From Zygnema cylindricum (Eukaryota > Streptophyta > Zygnematophyceae > Zygnematales > Zygnemataceae), in NCBI GenBank assembly GCA_037447655.1, contig JBBHKE010002871.1:52501-116500 (forward strand): a stretch of DNA of 64,000 nt. Reading direction: 5' to 3'. Position 1 is the first letter of the stretch. Each line of letters opens with the position of its first letter. Shown in pieces: positions 1 through 11,302 of the stretch. Below the pieces are notes generated by a model, which had not been told where the DNA came from, ran no database searches, and saw nothing but the letters and a program-made list of their open reading frames with translations. The position numbers and the translations under genes are program-made.

Positions 1-19
1 TTCACCCCTGTGAAGTATA

Positions 20-62
20 GTACAGTACTGTACTGTACTGTACTGTACTGTACTGTACTGTA
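20..62. repeat. TACTG pentamer microsatellite
   Basis: About seven tandem copies of the pentamer TACTG, rich in GTAC, lie at the start of the window. A looser tract of the same kind (TACTG, TACTT, TACTC variants) occurs at about 45704-45785. Confidence 0.9.
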
Positions 63-68
63 TTCGGT

Positions 69-1016
69 GGCCCGTCAACTTTTTGCCGGTAAAGCAGAGG
101 CTCTCCGTTACAATGGACGTTCGCCTTGAGAAGCGGAAATTTTGTCGCAAGCTGAAAGTTGAAACCCTATTGCGAAAAAACGTACTCATTTCGGCAGTTA
201 CTGTTCGGACGCTATCCGGAACCCGATCGGCACCCGTCTGACACAGCAGAAAAGTTAACAGGGCTTGAAAACTGTCATCATATAAACTGCAAGCATTTTC
301 TTCTGCCAAGTGGTCAACCCATGTTCTTCTAAATGGTAAGCGTATCTCGACCGTCGGATTTTCATCTAAACGGCGGGTTATGGCGTCACTGATCCAATTA
401 ATTTTGCCAGCAATATCATCATGGCACGCTGGAATTTTTGTCGATGATATACTCCGTTGACCTGGTCAGCGGGAGTCCGAGCCTGCGAGTCCACCTGTAC
501 AGTACCTTTTCATGTACGGTAATGTACTGTACCATAGAGGCAATAGATTCAGGAAAGTCCATTGTCATTTGCCCCTATGGTATACGAAAATTACACGTGC
601 TCGGATTCTCGCTGACCAGGTCAGCGAAAATAATTTTCATCGACAAACATTCCACGTGCCGTGATGATTGCTTCCAGAGGCCATCAGCGGTCAGATTAGA
701 AGCCGACGGTCGAAATAGGATTAGCTTTTGGAAGGAGATGGGTAAGCATTAATACGATGCGTACTGTTTATATATGATGCCAGTTCAACAAACAACGGGT
801 CTGTTAACTTTCCCGCCGAAAGTGTCGGGCGCGTGCCGAATGGTCTCCGTATGAAGTACGGACATTTATTGCAAAAAAACTTATATTTTTCTGACGTTTC
901 GGGTTTTGAGCCTTCAGCTTGCGACAAAGTTTCCGCGTCCGTTAGGGCAAATGTGAAATATCCATTATCAGTTCATAACAAAGAGCCTGCCGTTACCCGG
1001 AAAAAGTTAACGGACC
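69..1016. mobile_element. Foldback element with ~200-bp inverted arms
   Basis: The left arm (about 69-265) reads as the reverse complement of the right arm (about 797-1016). Both arms carry GTTAACTTT-like outer blocks, a GTCGCAAGCTGAA block and a CGGCAC block in matching order. Inside lies a second inverted pair, 458-481 against 599-622, built on the palindrome GCTGACCAGGTCAGC, and within that a third pair around ACCATAGAGGCAA and TTGCCCCTATGGT. No transposase is visible. Long arms without coding capacity suit a non-autonomous Mutator-like or foldback transposon, but I found no clear target-site duplication. The ORFs inside lie on the arms and are not genes. Confidence 0.6.
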
Positions 1017-1100
1017 ATAAAAATGTACATTTCCGTACTTTTTCCTTCCTGACGACAATCTTACAAATTTAATTTTGTTTGTCGTAACTGTGATTAGTGA

Positions 1101-1627
1101 TTACAGACCATAGTTGATTAGTTGTTCACGGCGTTTAGTGCGAACGATTTAATCGAGACGAATTATACGTTACAAACGCATTGAACCTTTTGAAAAAATC
1201 GTAAACATAGTTAATGAATTTTCGTCCGTACTATTCCGTACATGTAAACAAAAATAAATTTCACATATACCGCAGTTTGTACATTTTTAGTATCTTTTCG
1301 ATTTATTTTTCGTACATTTTACGTATCTTTTCGATTTAGTCCGTACATTTTTTGAAAAAATCCGTACATTTCGTAAAACTTATGTTCAGTTTACCGGACA
1401 GAAAGTACGACAAAGTGCAACGTATCTTTTCGCCGAATTTCGTACATTTACCGTACAAAACAGTACAGCAATTGTAAAATACCGTACAGTTTCCGTAAAT
1501 TAGCCATTCAGTTTTCCGGACAGAAAGTACATCGCGTTTTTTTCCGATTTATTCAAAAGTCACGAATTATACGTTTTAATCGGAAAAAAGGAAAAAATCG
1601 CACGATTTGAACAACTATGTTACAGAC
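1101..1627. mobile_element. MITE family B, complete copy with 8-bp flanking repeats
   Basis: The element runs from CATAGTTG at 1109, followed by TTAGTTGTTCACGG, to TGAACAACTATG ending at 1619. It is flanked on both sides by the 8-mer TTACAGAC (1101-1108 and 1620-1627). That 8-mer fits the hAT target pattern nTnnnnAn. The interior has no coding capacity and is full of CGTACATTT motifs. Diverged relatives lie at 42590-43420 and around 10533, 11454-11609 and 13251-13454. Family assignment to hAT is inferred from the target-site duplication. Confidence 0.7.
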
Positions 1628-2076
1628 CATAGTTCAAAAGTAGGCGTTTCTATTGTAGGCCTTTTGTAGGCGCCTTCATCTTAAGTTGTGTTATGGGCTT
1701 TTCATGTGATCTTCTTAAATCGCTACTTCGATCAACAACCGTCCGATCGTCCAGATCTGACGATAGTACTATCGTAAGATGTGTTCATGTGATCTTCTTA
1801 GATCGTTACGTTGATCAGCGACCGTCCGATCGTCTAAATCTGACAGTTTAAATAAAAAATAAATCAAAACTCACAGAAAAATATTTTTTTGTCCGAATGT
1901 TTTTTCAAAATTTAGACATTGACGTTTAATTCTCTATCGATCAATGTGCAACTCAACCCTGTTACTATTTTTTTTCATTTTGCGACCATTACAATACGGG
2001 TGTTAAGGTCATATTGTATGTTTTGCGTACAATAGGCATATTGTATGGGCCTACTTTCACTTACTTTTGAACTATG
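1628..2076. mobile_element. MITE family A, complete copy abutting family B
   Basis: The terminal inverted repeats are CATAGTTCAAAAGTAGG at the left and its complement at the right; length is 449 bp. The left flank is TTACAGAC (shared with the neighbouring element) and the right flank TTACATAC, a 7/8 match, so this element seems to have inserted into the duplicated site of the other or the reverse. The interior contains a repeated GATCTTCTTAGATCG-type segment and two ATTGTATG/CATACAAT inverted motifs. No protein is encoded. Confidence 0.72.
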
Positions 2077-2084
2077 TTACATAC

Positions 2085-2394
2085 GGCATCTAAACGCCTT
2101 CTCCATTAAATGGACATTTGCCCCTAGATTCTGGATTACAACCAATTCATCGAAATTCAGGCTATGTGCCCATGTAATTGTAACTCGCAAAGTAGATTCT
2201 CCATACTAGTTTTTGGGCTGTTCCAAAGTTTGTCCTTCAATTTGTGATGGTTGTTGACGCTACATAAAGTTGAGAATATTCCATACTCTAGACGTCGATT
2301 TTTTTGTGACGTTGTAGACGTTTACACTATCTATCATTATTAGGTTAAGGATTTTTTAGTGTTGATGCGAAAATAGAATAGATAATAGGAAAAA
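2085..2394. other. Intergenic, nothing recognised
   Basis: AT-rich sequence between the MITE pair and the PPR relic. I see no ORF, RNA or repeat structure that I can support. Confidence 0.6.
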
Positions 2395-3034
2395 GTAGGG
2401 GTAAAACCTTATGAGGTTACTTTCAACACGGTGATAAGCCTATGAGGAAATGTTGATAGAGTTGATGAGGCCTGGAACAAGTTTACTTTGGTGAAGCACA
2501 TATGACTCAATCCCAATGTTGTATCATTCAACCTTATGATTGATGTTCAAAAGGGTGTAGCCTTGTTTCAAGAGATGAAGCAACTTCGTTTGAAGCCTAG
2601 AGTGGGTACACTCACCATAATCCTAGGTGTCCTTGGGAAGGCATAGATGATAAAAGTAGCTTTAGACATTTTTGAGAAGATGACCCGAACAAGGCAAAAA
2701 ATTGCTTAAATAAATGAAACAGGTTGAATTGTTACGTGATCTACTAACATTTTACATAATCATAAACGCATTGGTGAAAGTTTGAAAGTATATGAAAGCT
2801 CGCGCAGTCTTCAAAAAAATAAAGGAAGCAACGGTAAAACGAAATATAGCCACCTTCAACACACTGATTGGTGCGTTAGGAAAGCGAGGCCATATGGAGA
2901 GGGCTTTGACAATGTACGAAGTGATGATTGAAGTTGGCCTTGACACAAACAAAGTCACATTCAAGTTCAAGAAAATTGTTATAAGAGAGGTGAACGTGGA
3001 GGGAGATCGTAGCGAACTTTCAAAAATGTTTTAA
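2395..3034 (+). pseudogene. PPR pseudogene (relic 1)
   Basis: Conceptual translation in shifting frames gives PPR pieces in the same order as PPR gene 1: VTFNTVISL, RVDEAWNKFTL, NVVSFNLMIDV, EMKQLRLKP, LGVLGKA, then after a frameshift an open stretch from 2792 with FNTLIGALGKRGHMERALTM. Several stop codons and at least two frameshifts break it. It corresponds to roughly repeats 5-11 of gene 1 plus the C-terminal tail, with a large internal loss between the DIFEKMT and ARAVFKKIKEA parts. It lies 2.7 kb upstream of gene 1 on the same strand and is probably a decayed tandem copy. Confidence 0.8.
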
Positions 3035-3320
3035 ACTACCACGAAGTCGTAATATTCAAAGTAAGTTGTGGATGTCTATGTTTTTAGGTTTATGTGCATT
3101 TATTTGTTCTACATGAAATGTTGTTAAGTGAAACTAGGCTAACCTCCATTAGCCCACACCTCCATTAGCCCACAGAGTATACAGTGTATATAAGACCTCT
3201 AGGATAATGTTTGCCCCTTTCTCTTTCCCAAAAAAAGTAACTCCCTGGCACACAAATATTCTGATCACCCTCACCCTTGTGAGGACCCGACTGCCCTGAG
3301 CCGAATGCAAAAAGAATCAC
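3035..3320. other. Intergenic
   Basis: 3' flank of the PPR relic. A short duplicate CCTCCATTAGCCCACA occurs at 3146-3175. No gene is supported. Confidence 0.5.
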
Positions 3321-3494
3321 AGGATTTGCTCCCCTGAGCAGTAAGTTATCAATTGTCAAAGATGAGGATTCGCTCCCCTGAGCAGTAAGTTATCAATGGT
3401 CAACGATGTAAAAGCTCCCCTGAGCAGTAAGTTATCAATTGTCAAAGATGAGGATTCGCTCCCCTGAGCAGTAAGTTATCAATGGTCAAAGATG
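3321..3494. repeat. 44-bp tandem repeat, four copies
   Basis: Units at 3321-3364, 3365-3408, 3409-3450 and 3451-3494 share the core GCTCCCCTGAGCAGTAAGTT. Copies 1 and 3 have AATTGTCAA and copies 2 and 4 have AATGGTCAA, so the array probably grew by duplication of a dimer. Confidence 0.92.
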
Positions 3495-3739
3495 ACCTTT
3501 ACAGTTACAAGCTCCGTGAGAGAGAGGTGGCTAAATTTCACTAAGTTAAATTTGTCAGATTCCATCCACGTTAACCAATTTCAACCGTGCCAACCCTAAG
3601 TTTGCAATGAGGGCTTCTCCTATCCCTCCCCCTCTCCCCCCTCCCGATCTATGACTTTGCAAGTCCATTGGCCTTTTCTCCTTACCTCCCTTCCCCTTAG
3701 AATGAATGTTATGAACATTAGACGATTCTCTTCAATGAT

Positions 3740-5777
3740 TGTGATTTTATTGAGAGGGTCCACACTCCGTCAGAGTGCAAATGTTGTACGATGAATGTTT
3801 TGTAAAGTATGCACTTTAATAAATCCGTAAAAACTCGTACTATACAAAGTTGTTTAAACTTTTAAAGTGAGAAAGTGGCGAACGTACGGTTTGGTACGTT
3901 ACCCCGAAAAATTTGCAACGAAAACGTGCCATATTATGGCATTAAGTGTTTCAGACGCGTACAGTACGCACGAATGACATTACCGTGGGCGCAATTTTTG
4001 CGCTCAAAAGTACAAGTGTACCGTATGCTTTGTAGTTTGTACTTTGTACGTCCCTGAAAAGGAGCTCAAATGGAGAGAAATGAGCAGAAATGGAGCAGAA
4101 ATGGAGCAAAAATGCAGAGTCCAGAAATGGAGGATTCTGCAGTCTGGTTAGTTCTGCAGCAGGAATGGGCCAACGTCTAGACAGCGGCCACTGCTGACAG
4201 CGGCCGGCGCAGTGGCTCTGCCGGCCGATTGCTGGCCGTCTGTTCCGCTGCGGAATCTCATCTCCGTACAATGCCGCCACGTGTACGGCCGCCACGTGGT
4301 CTGCTCGATGTCATCTTCCAGACGGCAGTTAGGTTGGTGATGTCAGCCTGCATTTTTGAGAGGAATGCTGTCTTTTGACATGTTTTTGTGAAGGATTCAG
4401 GTTACTTTGTACTGGAAAATGTGGTTTTAACTGTTTTTTTTAGTCAGATTGGACAATTTTAACGCCATATTTGGATAAAACGCTTGAGCTTCGGAGACTG
4501 AATTCGTTTATTCGAATTTAGGTTACATGTGTCTCTGGTTTTATTTTCTATGTTTAACAAGTCAGAAAGTAGTTCCTTCATTTTAAATCTTTAGAATCGG
4601 TGCGATGATAATTGAATTATCATCCAATTCTTTGATTTAGAATTGCAGTAAGAAAAAAATGGTTTTTTTGGAAGAGTTTTTGTTTTCCGACAACTTCCTA
4701 CTTCTCACCTGTAACAAGTGTAAAAGCAAGAACGCTTCGACCTTTCTTGGAGAATACCGTTGCGTTTATGTTGCATATTTTATAAAAGTGAATGCTGTTT
4801 CTGATTTAGTAATGCCTAAAGGAAACAGGAACTTGTTACTCCAGATTATTTCATTGCTGCTTCCATCTTCTCATCTTCAGGAGCTCCTTAACTATATCTG
4901 TGAAACTAGGTTATGGTGTAGCTCCAGCTGTCGTTTAGCAACTGGACACGTTTGGACCATCACAGTCTGAGGTCATTCGTTCGCCACCTTGTTCACGTTC
5001 TCGCTTGTTATCCTGCTTTGCTTGACGAAACATAATGATCTCAATGCTTATAAATTCTTAAGCTAATGTCTCTTTTTTTTGTTTTTCCTGGTTCAAATTT
5101 TATATTTTCCTTATGTTTTGAGTAGTTGTACTCATTTTTATGACAGGTTTACTGAATCATTATGATTTCCGTCCGGCATCGGTATTTTTTACATTTTTAT
5201 AATAGCATAGAGGTGGCCATGAGGGTTGCTCAAATATTGTCGGACAGTGAATCTTATATTTTCCGCTGTGTCGGAGGTTTTCCAAAGGTGCCTTTTATGG
5301 AAGAAATTTCCTGTCTCTTTTTAAAGTGAATTCCTGCAGTCATGGTTGTGCCTTAAGCTCTAGATAGTGCACCAACATTGTCCTTTTTTCTCCTTGGTCT
5401 GTCCAAATACATATTAGTATTTTTTTCACTTTGGAACTGTCTTGTCTTTCATTTTGGGGATTTCTTTCCGGTGCATAAGGTGGTCGCATAGGGAAGTTAA
5501 AGAGTAAGTGCACCAGGAATCTTTTGATCTCCTTTTTATAAAACTTTAAAAGTCAAGATGGCAGTCTTTGAAATTTTCTAATAAAACCCGCCTGTATCAG
5601 TGATTTTCATAATTTTTGGCTTATATGAACTTGGATTTTCCTGCTCATTGAACTATTCTTTCATAAACACTTTCTCTGTGTACAGATACCAATGTTTTTT
5701 ACCGCATGAATCACGAAAATGTCACAGGTGATAACTTGTTTTTCAGCGTGAGGTAAACTAGATGATAGAAAAGTCTA
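3740..5777 (+). promoter_or_regulatory. 5' flank and leader of PPR gene 1, shared by the PPR paralogues
   Basis: This stretch is similar, in the appropriate orientation, to the upstream DNA of PPR gene 2 (19702-21340), gene 3 (31644-32800) and an orphan copy (21691-22690). Landmarks are the TCCACACTCCGTCAGAGTGC segment at 3756, a GC-rich CCGCCACGTG block near 4270-4300, the CTTCCTACTTCTCACCTGTAAC segment near 4694 and the CATCTTCAGGAGCTC segment near 4871. CCACGTG at about 4273 and 4290 contains a G-box-like CACGTG core. The T-rich part before 5746 ends in TTGTTTTTCAG, a good 3' splice site that is also present before genes 2 and 3, so a leader intron is likely. No transcription start can be set from sequence alone. 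Confidence 0.5.
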
Positions 5778-7535
5778 ATGCTCATTGTTGAAACGCTCTT
5801 TTGCAGATATACTGGCGCCCCTTTGGTGTTCCCCTCCCGCTGTTTGGCGTCTGGTACAGCTGTGCAGCTGAGAGGGAGCGAGAGAGGCAGCTCCATAGCT
5901 TTCCCGACCTTGGTGGAACTTTCCAAGGAGCCCTCAAGTCTAGCTCGGCTCGAGGAGGCTAGTACGTCAGTAGAGGTGGGATTCCAAGCCCGGAAGGAGA
6001 TCCATGGAAAGCAGGAGCACAATCTAAAGAGCACATATATTTTTGCCAAGAACCGTGTTCCAAGAAATTCAAACCCAGGAAAGGAGCTGAGGGCAGGGGA
6101 AGCTGTTATTTTGGAATTGAGAAAGTGGAATCCAAGTGGAAATCAAGTCACGGTTGAGTTTTTGAAATCTTCCTTATCTCTATGGCATGGCCACATAAAT
6201 GAACGTGATCTCTCCTTTATATTTAGTAATATCAAAGATGTGAACCTTTGCATACAGTTACTTCATTGGGCACAAACCCAAGTTGGTTTTTTCCAAGCGA
6301 ACATAATACACTACAGTATTATGTTACATAAATGTAAATACAATCATGAAGTTGAAACTGTAGAGGGCATCTGGAAGGAGCTGTTTGAGCAAGGATGCAA
6401 ACCTAATGTAGTGACATACGGCACTATCATAGGTTTCATGGGCAAGGTGGGCAAGGTGGAGGAAGCTTTAAGGCTGTTTGGGGAAATGGAGAAAATGGGG
6501 ATCAATCCTGATTGTGTGACATTCAACATAATGATAGATGTACTAGGAAAGGGGGGAAGGGTGGATGAAGCTTTACATCAGTATGATCGGATGAAACAAG
6601 CAAATGTAAATCCTGATCTAGTGACTTTAAATACATTAATAGATGCTTTGGGAAAAGTAAGTAGGGTGGAAGGAGCGTTGGAGCTTTTTGAGGAAATGGA
6701 GACATTAGGGCTAAAACCCGATGAGGTAACCTTTAGCACGGTGATGGGTTTATTGGGAAAGGCTGGTAGGGTCGATGAGGCTTGGGACAAGTTTAATTTG
6801 ATGAAGCACTCGGGACTCAATCTCAATGTTGTGTCCTTCAACATTATGATTGGTGTTTTTGGGAAGGCGGGTAGGTTTCAAAAGGCTCTCACCTTGTTTA
6901 AGGAGATGAAGAAACTTGGCTTGAAGCACGATGTGGTTACAGTCAACACAATCATAGGTGTCCTCGGGAAGGCAGGGATGATAGAAGAAGCGTTGGACGT
7001 GTTTGAGGAGATGATTGAAGCAGAAGTGAAAGTTGACGTGGTGACATTCAACACAATTATTGATGTGTTGGGGAAGGTTGGAAGGGTTGATGAAGCATGG
7101 TGTTACTTCGAGCTGTTGAAGAGGGGTGAACTAAAGGCTAATGTAGTTAGTTACAATGCTATGATCACTTGTTTGGGAAAGGTTGGGAGAGTTGAGGAGG
7201 CTGTGGACTTGTTTGAAGAAATGAAACTGGTTAGGTTGTCACCTGATGTGATTACATTTAACACAATCATAAATGCGTTGGTGAAAGTTGGAAAGTTTAA
7301 GGAAGCTTCGGTAGTCTTCAAGGAGATGGAAAAAGCAGAGTTGAAACCAAACTTGGTTACTTTCAACACACTGATTGATGCGTTGGGAAAGCAAGAACAT
7401 GTAGGTGAGGCTTTGGTCGTCTATGAACATATGCTTGAGGCTGGCCTGAATCCGAACAAAGTTACATCCAATATCATGAAACATGTTTTATCGAAGGCGG
7501 GGAGGCGAAAAGAAGGTTTCTCTCGCCTTGAATGA
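5778..7535 (+). CDS. P-class pentatricopeptide repeat protein (PPR gene 1)
   Basis: A 585-aa single-exon protein. Residues 1-175 form an N-terminal region that may contain an organelle transit peptide and ends in the conserved block LCIQLLHWAQTQ. Residues 176-560 are eleven consecutive 35-aa P-type PPR motifs with the LGKxGRVEEAL signature; 561-585 is a partial twelfth repeat and tail. No E, DYW or SMR domain follows. P-class PPR proteins bind organellar RNA one base per repeat and act in stability, splicing or translation. The residue 5/residue 35 pairs (SN, GD, ND, ND, SN, ND, ND, NN, ND, NN, NN) predict A-?-U-U-A-U-U-C-U-C-C. The start at 5778 has an upstream in-frame TAG at 5766 and lies just downstream of a conserved splice acceptor. 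Gene and repeats are clear; target and compartment are inferred. Confidence 0.93.
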   Translation: MLIVETLFCRYTGAPLVFPSRCLASGTAVQLRGSERGSSIAFPTLVELSKEPSSLARLEEASTSVEVGFQARKEIHGKQEHNLKSTYIFAKNRVPRNSNPGKELRAGEAVILELRKWNPSGNQVTVEFLKSSLSLWHGHINERDLSFIFSNIKDVNLCIQLLHWAQTQVGFFQANIIHYSIMLHKCKYNHEVETVEGIWKELFEQGCKPNVVTYGTIIGFMGKVGKVEEALRLFGEMEKMGINPDCVTFNIMIDVLGKGGRVDEALHQYDRMKQANVNPDLVTLNTLIDALGKVSRVEGALELFEEMETLGLKPDEVTFSTVMGLLGKAGRVDEAWDKFNLMKHSGLNLNVVSFNIMIGVFGKAGRFQKALTLFKEMKKLGLKHDVVTVNTIIGVLGKAGMIEEALDVFEEMIEAEVKVDVVTFNTIIDVLGKVGRVDEAWCYFELLKRGELKANVVSYNAMITCLGKVGRVEEAVDLFEEMKLVRLSPDVITFNTIINALVKVGKFKEASVVFKEMEKAELKPNLVTFNTLIDALGKQEHVGEALVVYEHMLEAGLNPNKVTSNIMKHVLSKAGRRKEGFSRLE

Positions 7536-9840
7536 ACAAAACAAAATATAGTGAAGACTAAGTTATCTCTTGACTTTTGGCATGGTTGTACATGTGTATA
7601 AATTTTGTTAATATTAAAGGTTGTCCTTTTCAAGTGTTAATAATCCGTATCTATTTCTTGGTAGGTTTATTGACTTATTTTATAGTCTCTTAATTTTTTT
7701 AGTTAAGGCTGAGGATAATTGTAAATACCAAAATCTTCGAATATTTAAGATTGTGTAGAGTTTGTCATATTCTCATTAGGATAAGGTCAATAAGTGGATT
7801 GTTGGTTCTAAACAGTGTTATAATATCTGTTGTAATATGGACAGTTTGGTATTTTTAAGCATTCAACTCTAATTTGTCGCTAATTACACTTTATTAGGGC
7901 TTTCAAGAGAATAAGTTCTAAAAATATTGCACTTTTTGGTCTTAAAATTTTGAAATATGTTCTATTGTTTATCTATTCTGATGAGTTGGACATTCAAAGG
8001 TATTTGAGCCATTTCTCATCTTTTTTCTTTTTCAACTCCTTGCTTTCTTGCCTTATATTTGCTTCTATCTCTTTTCCTTTTCCTTGATTTCGCCCCTGTC
8101 TCTTGCTCTCTCTTGCACCAATAAATATATACTAGTTTGTTAAAAAAACACGATGGTAAACCATCAGAGTACAAGGGAACAAGATATAAAAGGCAAAGAC
8201 GAGAGTGACAAACCGAAAAAAAGAAAAACAAAGATTCTTGCTTCCACTGTTGAGTTCACACAACATGCAAACAGTAGAATGCCGCAAATTCGCCTCGAAA
8301 TCTTTTCACTATAAAGAACACTCAATCACATTATTGATCCAATTGGAACCGGTTTCATTCTGGTAATGGGAATGATCTCATTGTAAAATGGTTTTAGAAA
8401 AGAATTGCGGTATCATTCTTAGTCTTGAACATACCATATATGGAGTACTTTCAACTTCTTTTCAAAATGGCATGTTACAAATTGTTATAGCAAATAAAAA
8501 ATATTTTGTACCAAAAGTCATTAAGCACGTCGCCTAGTGTTGTCACGTCACGAACATTTTTGGTAAAAACGGGTAACCTCAAAAGTGAGAAATTTCCCCT
8601 ATTTTTTAACCATCCAGTCATCAATAATTCTTGTTATTTTGTTGGATATTTAACTTGATCCTGTAATTTTTTTCAGTATTAAGTATTAGCACATAAGCAT
8701 ATTCGTGTGTTTAACACAATACATAATCCTCTCTCAATGCAACGTATATGGACCCACCAATGATTTTTGCATCAAATTTTGTTTGATTATTATTCATTTG
8801 GTACAAGTTTATTTGTTTGTATCAACTGTTTATGACAAAGACATGAAGACATGGTCATCACCGAAGATTAGACTCCATAATTCATGCGAATTAAGCTTTT
8901 TTTTTTTTTTTGGCAGCAAACATGGGACATATGCTGTGTTTTTGCAACTTGATGATATTTGCAAACAAAAAGGCAAACATGTTGTTTAGGAAATCATGGT
9001 TGTGGCAAACCCATCAAACTGAACTGAGTCGAGCTGAAATGAACTAACATGCTCGTCTCTTCAGTGGCTTACTATGCGTCAACTCACAACATCCCAACAA
9101 ATTTTCCTTCCTTCCTAGAAGAAAAGGTTTTGCACATGGTTACTAAATTCGAAAAACTTGTCAACATTCCCAAATTCATGTATAACGATATTGAGCCATA
9201 TTTCTCCCCCGGTAGTACCTCCATATTAGTTTGTTCCCATGTTTACTTTATAATGGAGAGTGTTGTCCCTACGTAATACAAAGCTTACCCAATGGATGTG
9301 AAACGATATAGTTAATGAAAAAAAACTTTTGTTGTAGCTTTCCAAATACAATAATCATAACAATGTTGATACTTGTTAAAAAACGAGATAGGAACTCGTA
9401 GCAGTATAGCTTATCCATGGTCCGTGTGGTGTTATTTGCAAAGGATAGAAACTGCGAAAGAACCAACCAGAATTTCAATATTTGAAGACGACATGAAAGC
9501 CAATCACACTCAAGAACTTCAAAAAATAAAACGTTCATCACACGATGCACTCAAACTCTAAAGCATACATCACATCATCCAATCAAACATCAAAGTTCGC
9601 ATTGAAGTGCGCGATATGTGATTTGACATCTACACCGTCCATCGTTTTTAGAGTTAACAATACTTATTCGGTCGCGACTTTTTTTTTGGCCAGAAATCAC
9701 AAAATAATGTTAATGACACTATTTAAAGGAGTGGACAACAATTTACCACGTCTCCTCGAAGTAAATTAGTATTATACATTCTAATCTCGAACTAACACTC
9801 ATAAGTCAGCGGTAATAACAATGGGTAGTGTAGTGATGTC
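7536..9840. other. 3' flank of PPR gene 1 and intergenic DNA
   Basis: AT-rich. ATTAAA-like possible polyadenylation signals occur soon after the stop (for example near 7613). At 8152-8165 is a near palindrome, GATGGTAAACCATC, that recurs at about 11327, 11888 (diverged) and 13124 with the same downstream words. Open frames here (for example 8705-8989, 9049-9276, 9373-9561) show no family features and I do not call them genes. Confidence 0.5.
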
Positions 9841-9965
9841 CTTCACTGTATCAAAAATACGTAATTTACGCGCACTCCAAAAAGTTTGATCGGACGGTTG
9901 ATTTCGCGTCCTCAAAATATGGAGATGAACAAGTCCGTTGCACACCGTGTTATCGCTATTAATTA
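9840..9965. repeat. Single diverged copy of the 131-bp satellite unit
   Basis: The words CACTCCAAAAAGTTTGATCG, GACGGTTGATTTCGCGTCC and GGAGATGAACAAGT follow the same order as in the four-copy array at 13818-14340. Confidence 0.6.
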
Positions 9966-10044
9966 CAGTACAATAGTGTTAATATTTCTCACTTCGAACA
10001 TCGTTTCTCAATGCACACATGTCCGAATTTCGATTTGTACAGTA

Positions 10045-10530
10045 CATAGTTCAAAACATAATTCAAAAGTAGGCGTTTTTATGTGATCTTCTTAGATCGC
10101 TACTTTGATCAGCGACCGTCCGATCGTCCAAGTTTGACGGTGTAAATAAAAGTTTTTGGTGCGAATGTTTTAATTGGTCCGAATAGGTCCGAATACAATA
10201 TGGGTCTTAAGGTCATATTGTATGTTTTGCATACAATAGGCATATTGTATGGGCCTACTTTCACCTACTTTTGAACTATGGTTCAAAAGTAGGCATTTTT
10301 ATGGTAGGCCTTTGGTCAACGCCTTTATCGTTAAGTTGTATTATGGGCTTTTCACGTGATCTTCTTAGATCGCTACTTTGATCAGGGAACGGTGTAAATA
10401 ATTTTTTTTGGTCCGAATGTTTTAATTGGTCCAATTTTTGGTTCGAATGTTTTAATTGGTCCGAATAGGTCCAAATACAATATGGGTCTTAAGGTCATAT
10501 TGTATGCTTTGCATACAAAAGGCATATTGG
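10045..10530. mobile_element. Two rearranged MITE family A copies
   Basis: The first runs from CATAGTTCAAAA at 10045 to TTGAACTATG ending at 10280. A second copy then starts abruptly with GTTCAAAAGTAGG at 10281 and is cut at about 10530, where the family B end CTAGTTGTTCA begins. Both have internal losses compared with the copy at 1628-2076. Confidence 0.65.
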
Positions 10531-11030
10531 ATGGGCCCTAGTTGTTCAATACGCGCGTTTTTTTCATTTTTTCCAGTTTCTACGTATTGTACGTGACTTT
10601 TCAAAAATACGCAAAAAAAGGTTTACTGTAAACTGAAACTGACATTTTACGGAAACTAATAAACAATATACTGTAACTGTTAGATTTTTTACGGAAACTG
10701 TACAGTAGTTTACAAAAAAGATTCGATGCACGTATCCGTACTTTCTGTTCAGTAAACCGAACAGCATGTACATGGATTGTACGGGAAAATAATTTGACTT
10801 CTACAAATATTTCCAAAAAGAGAGGTTGCGGCGTCACACTATTTGAGCGCCGTGAGTTCAAATTTTGTACGGGCGTCGTCTTCAAATTTCGAAAAGAAGC
10901 CGCCATATTACTTGAACAGCTGAACGCGAAAAATCACAGAAGACGCCATTACCGACGCCACGGCAAGAAGGGAAGAAGATTTAGAGTAAAAATAGTTAAA
11001 GGACATATATGTATTTTTTTTTTGTTCTAA
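10531..11030. mobile_element. Partial MITE family B sequence
   Basis: It starts with the family B end TAGTTGTTCA at about 10533 and continues with the GTAC-rich interior (CAGTTTCTACGTATTG, TACGTGACTTTT). No matching right end is present nearby. The 78-aa frame at 10794-11030 overlaps this element and is not supported as a gene. Confidence 0.5.
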
Positions 11031-11302
11031 TGTGATTGTGTTTGTTTTTTTTTATCAATGTGTTACGTCGTGCAATGTTGAATGATGAAAAATGGAATCT
11101 GCACATGGCCTGAACTTTGTTTTTTTGAAGTTGCATGCTCTCGGAGAGGTAGAGAGAGAAGGCCATGGCTGTCTATCTGTGAAGGACAGGCAATTTTATA
11201 ATAATAAAGATGTATTTCTCAGGGTTTGAATCTGAGCCTGAGCAGTAAGTCGTTTGATTCACACCGGTTACCTCGTCCTTATCAAAAAAAAGAAAAGAAA
11301 AG

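Noticed and set aside
438-1072. Frames of 68-104 aa near the left end
   Set aside because: They lie on the arms and inner palindromes of the foldback element and have no domain.
6344-7633. Several minus-strand frames opposite PPR gene 1, and plus-strand frames opposite genes 2 and 3
   Set aside because: Antisense shadows of the 35-codon PPR repeats; they repeat with the same period.
11220-11300. tRNA-derived SINE-like stretch
   Set aside because: Only a loose B-box-like GATTCAAACC on the minus strand; the A box and the tail are not clear.
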